DNA of 64,000 nucleotides from an uncultured Flavobacteriaceae bacterium (lineage in GTDB: Bacteria; Bacteroidota; Bacteroidia; Flavobacteriales; Flavobacteriaceae), in NCBI GenBank assembly GCA_947500585.1, contig CANMSN010000001.1, positions 604,765 to 668,764 on the forward strand. Direction: 5' to 3'. Of this stretch, positions 63,831 to 64,000 are shown piece by piece; the first letter of the stretch is position 1; each line of letters starts with the position of its first letter. The notes under the pieces were generated by a model that did no database searches, was not told the origin of the DNA, and was given only the letters and a program-made list of their open reading frames with translations. A program made the position numbers and the translations under genes.

Positions 63831-64000
63831 ATTTTAAGTTAAAAGTTTAAAAGCAACAAGTTAAAAGTTTTTACCACTTTTAGCTTATACCTTATAGCTT
63901 TTAACTGCAAGCTTTTTCTTGCAAATATCTTAACATATTGAAAAGTCTCTAAGAGACAATAGACACATAATAAATAATAATTGTATTGAACTTAATAAAA
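63831..64000 (-). other. 23S-5S rRNA spacer region
   Basis: This AT-rich segment upstream of 5S on the minus strand holds short repeats of the type GTTAAAAGTTT and no tRNA. The 23S gene is expected just beyond the window edge; no 23S 3' end is recognised inside. Confidence 0.6.

Noticed and set aside
63831..64000. Possible tRNA in the 23S-5S spacer
   Set aside because: No cloverleaf or TTCRA-type T-loop is present in the segment.

Overview
This 64 kb window is low-GC, gene-dense chromosome from a member of the Flavobacteriaceae (Bacteroidota). The evidence is the gldK-gldL-gldM-gldN block for gliding and type IX secretion, the XrtF exosortase pair, a TonB receptor with a carboxypeptidase-like N-terminus, promoters that fit the Flavobacterium -7 consensus TAnnTTTG, and an ISAon1-type insertion sequence. 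The genus cannot be fixed from the sequence alone.

Layout. 0-4 kb: gldN (cut by the window edge), gldM, gldL and gldK on the minus strand. 4-11.4 kb: a degenerate arginase-fold protein, topA, a membrane protein and three lipoproteins. 11.5-18.8 kb, plus strand: miaB, a small protein, a sigma-54 activator, lptE, a TPR-like protein, secG and groES-groEL, with a good sigma-54-type promoter before groES. 19-24.9 kb, minus strand: an accessory stretch holding a frameshifted DUF2200 gene, a GIY-YIG protein, a cysteine-rich metal-handling cluster (two HMA proteins, a TonB receptor, an HYC_CC_PP protein) and xrtF with its partner. 25-33.4 kb, plus strand: a GAF protein, purH, the rod-shape operon mreBCD-mrdA-rodA and a lipoprotein peptide deformylase. 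33.4-46.7 kb: an OppC-like permease, a Prc-type protease, surE, lpxB, an NlpC/P60 lipoprotein, a ComEC-like protein, two thioredoxins, a POT transporter and a DPP-IV-type peptidase. 46.8-49.6 kb: HMG-CoA reductase followed by an unusual GIY-YIG/GHMP-kinase fusion. 49.6-57.5 kb, minus strand: a PpiD-like foldase, a CNNM/CorC protein, lptC, a TPR protein, an outer-membrane barrel and coaX. 57.6-61 kb: tRNA-Phe and a three-gene ABC operon. 61-64 kb: two small unknown ORFs, a broken IS between two 93-bp direct repeats, and 5S rRNA with its terminator, the end of an rRNA operon entering from the right on the minus strand.

The most striking signal is a family of short hairpins (family A here). A nearly constant 12-nt core, TCGACTNCGCTC, is flanked by 4-5 bp stems that differ in sequence from copy to copy yet stay self-complementary. 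Some copies form inverted pairs, like REPINs. Three start exactly on a stop codon (miaB, groEL, HMG-CoA reductase). A GIY-YIG endonuclease gene is bracketed by copies. In the copy at its 3' end the expected stop TGA has become TGG and the opposite stem arm has changed to match, so the reading frame runs through the hairpins into a GHMP kinase. I propose, as inference, that this nuclease and the hairpins form a mobile system analogous to RAYT/REP. A second hairpin family (B), resembling neisserial dRS3 (ATTCC..GGAAT), occupies many gaps between 13 and 25 kb.

Functional themes are envelope biogenesis (T9SS, LPS transport through LptC/LptE/LpxB, rod-shape machinery, SecG, PpiD, exosortase), protein quality control (GroESL, Prc, DPP-IV) and mevalonate-pathway lipid precursors.
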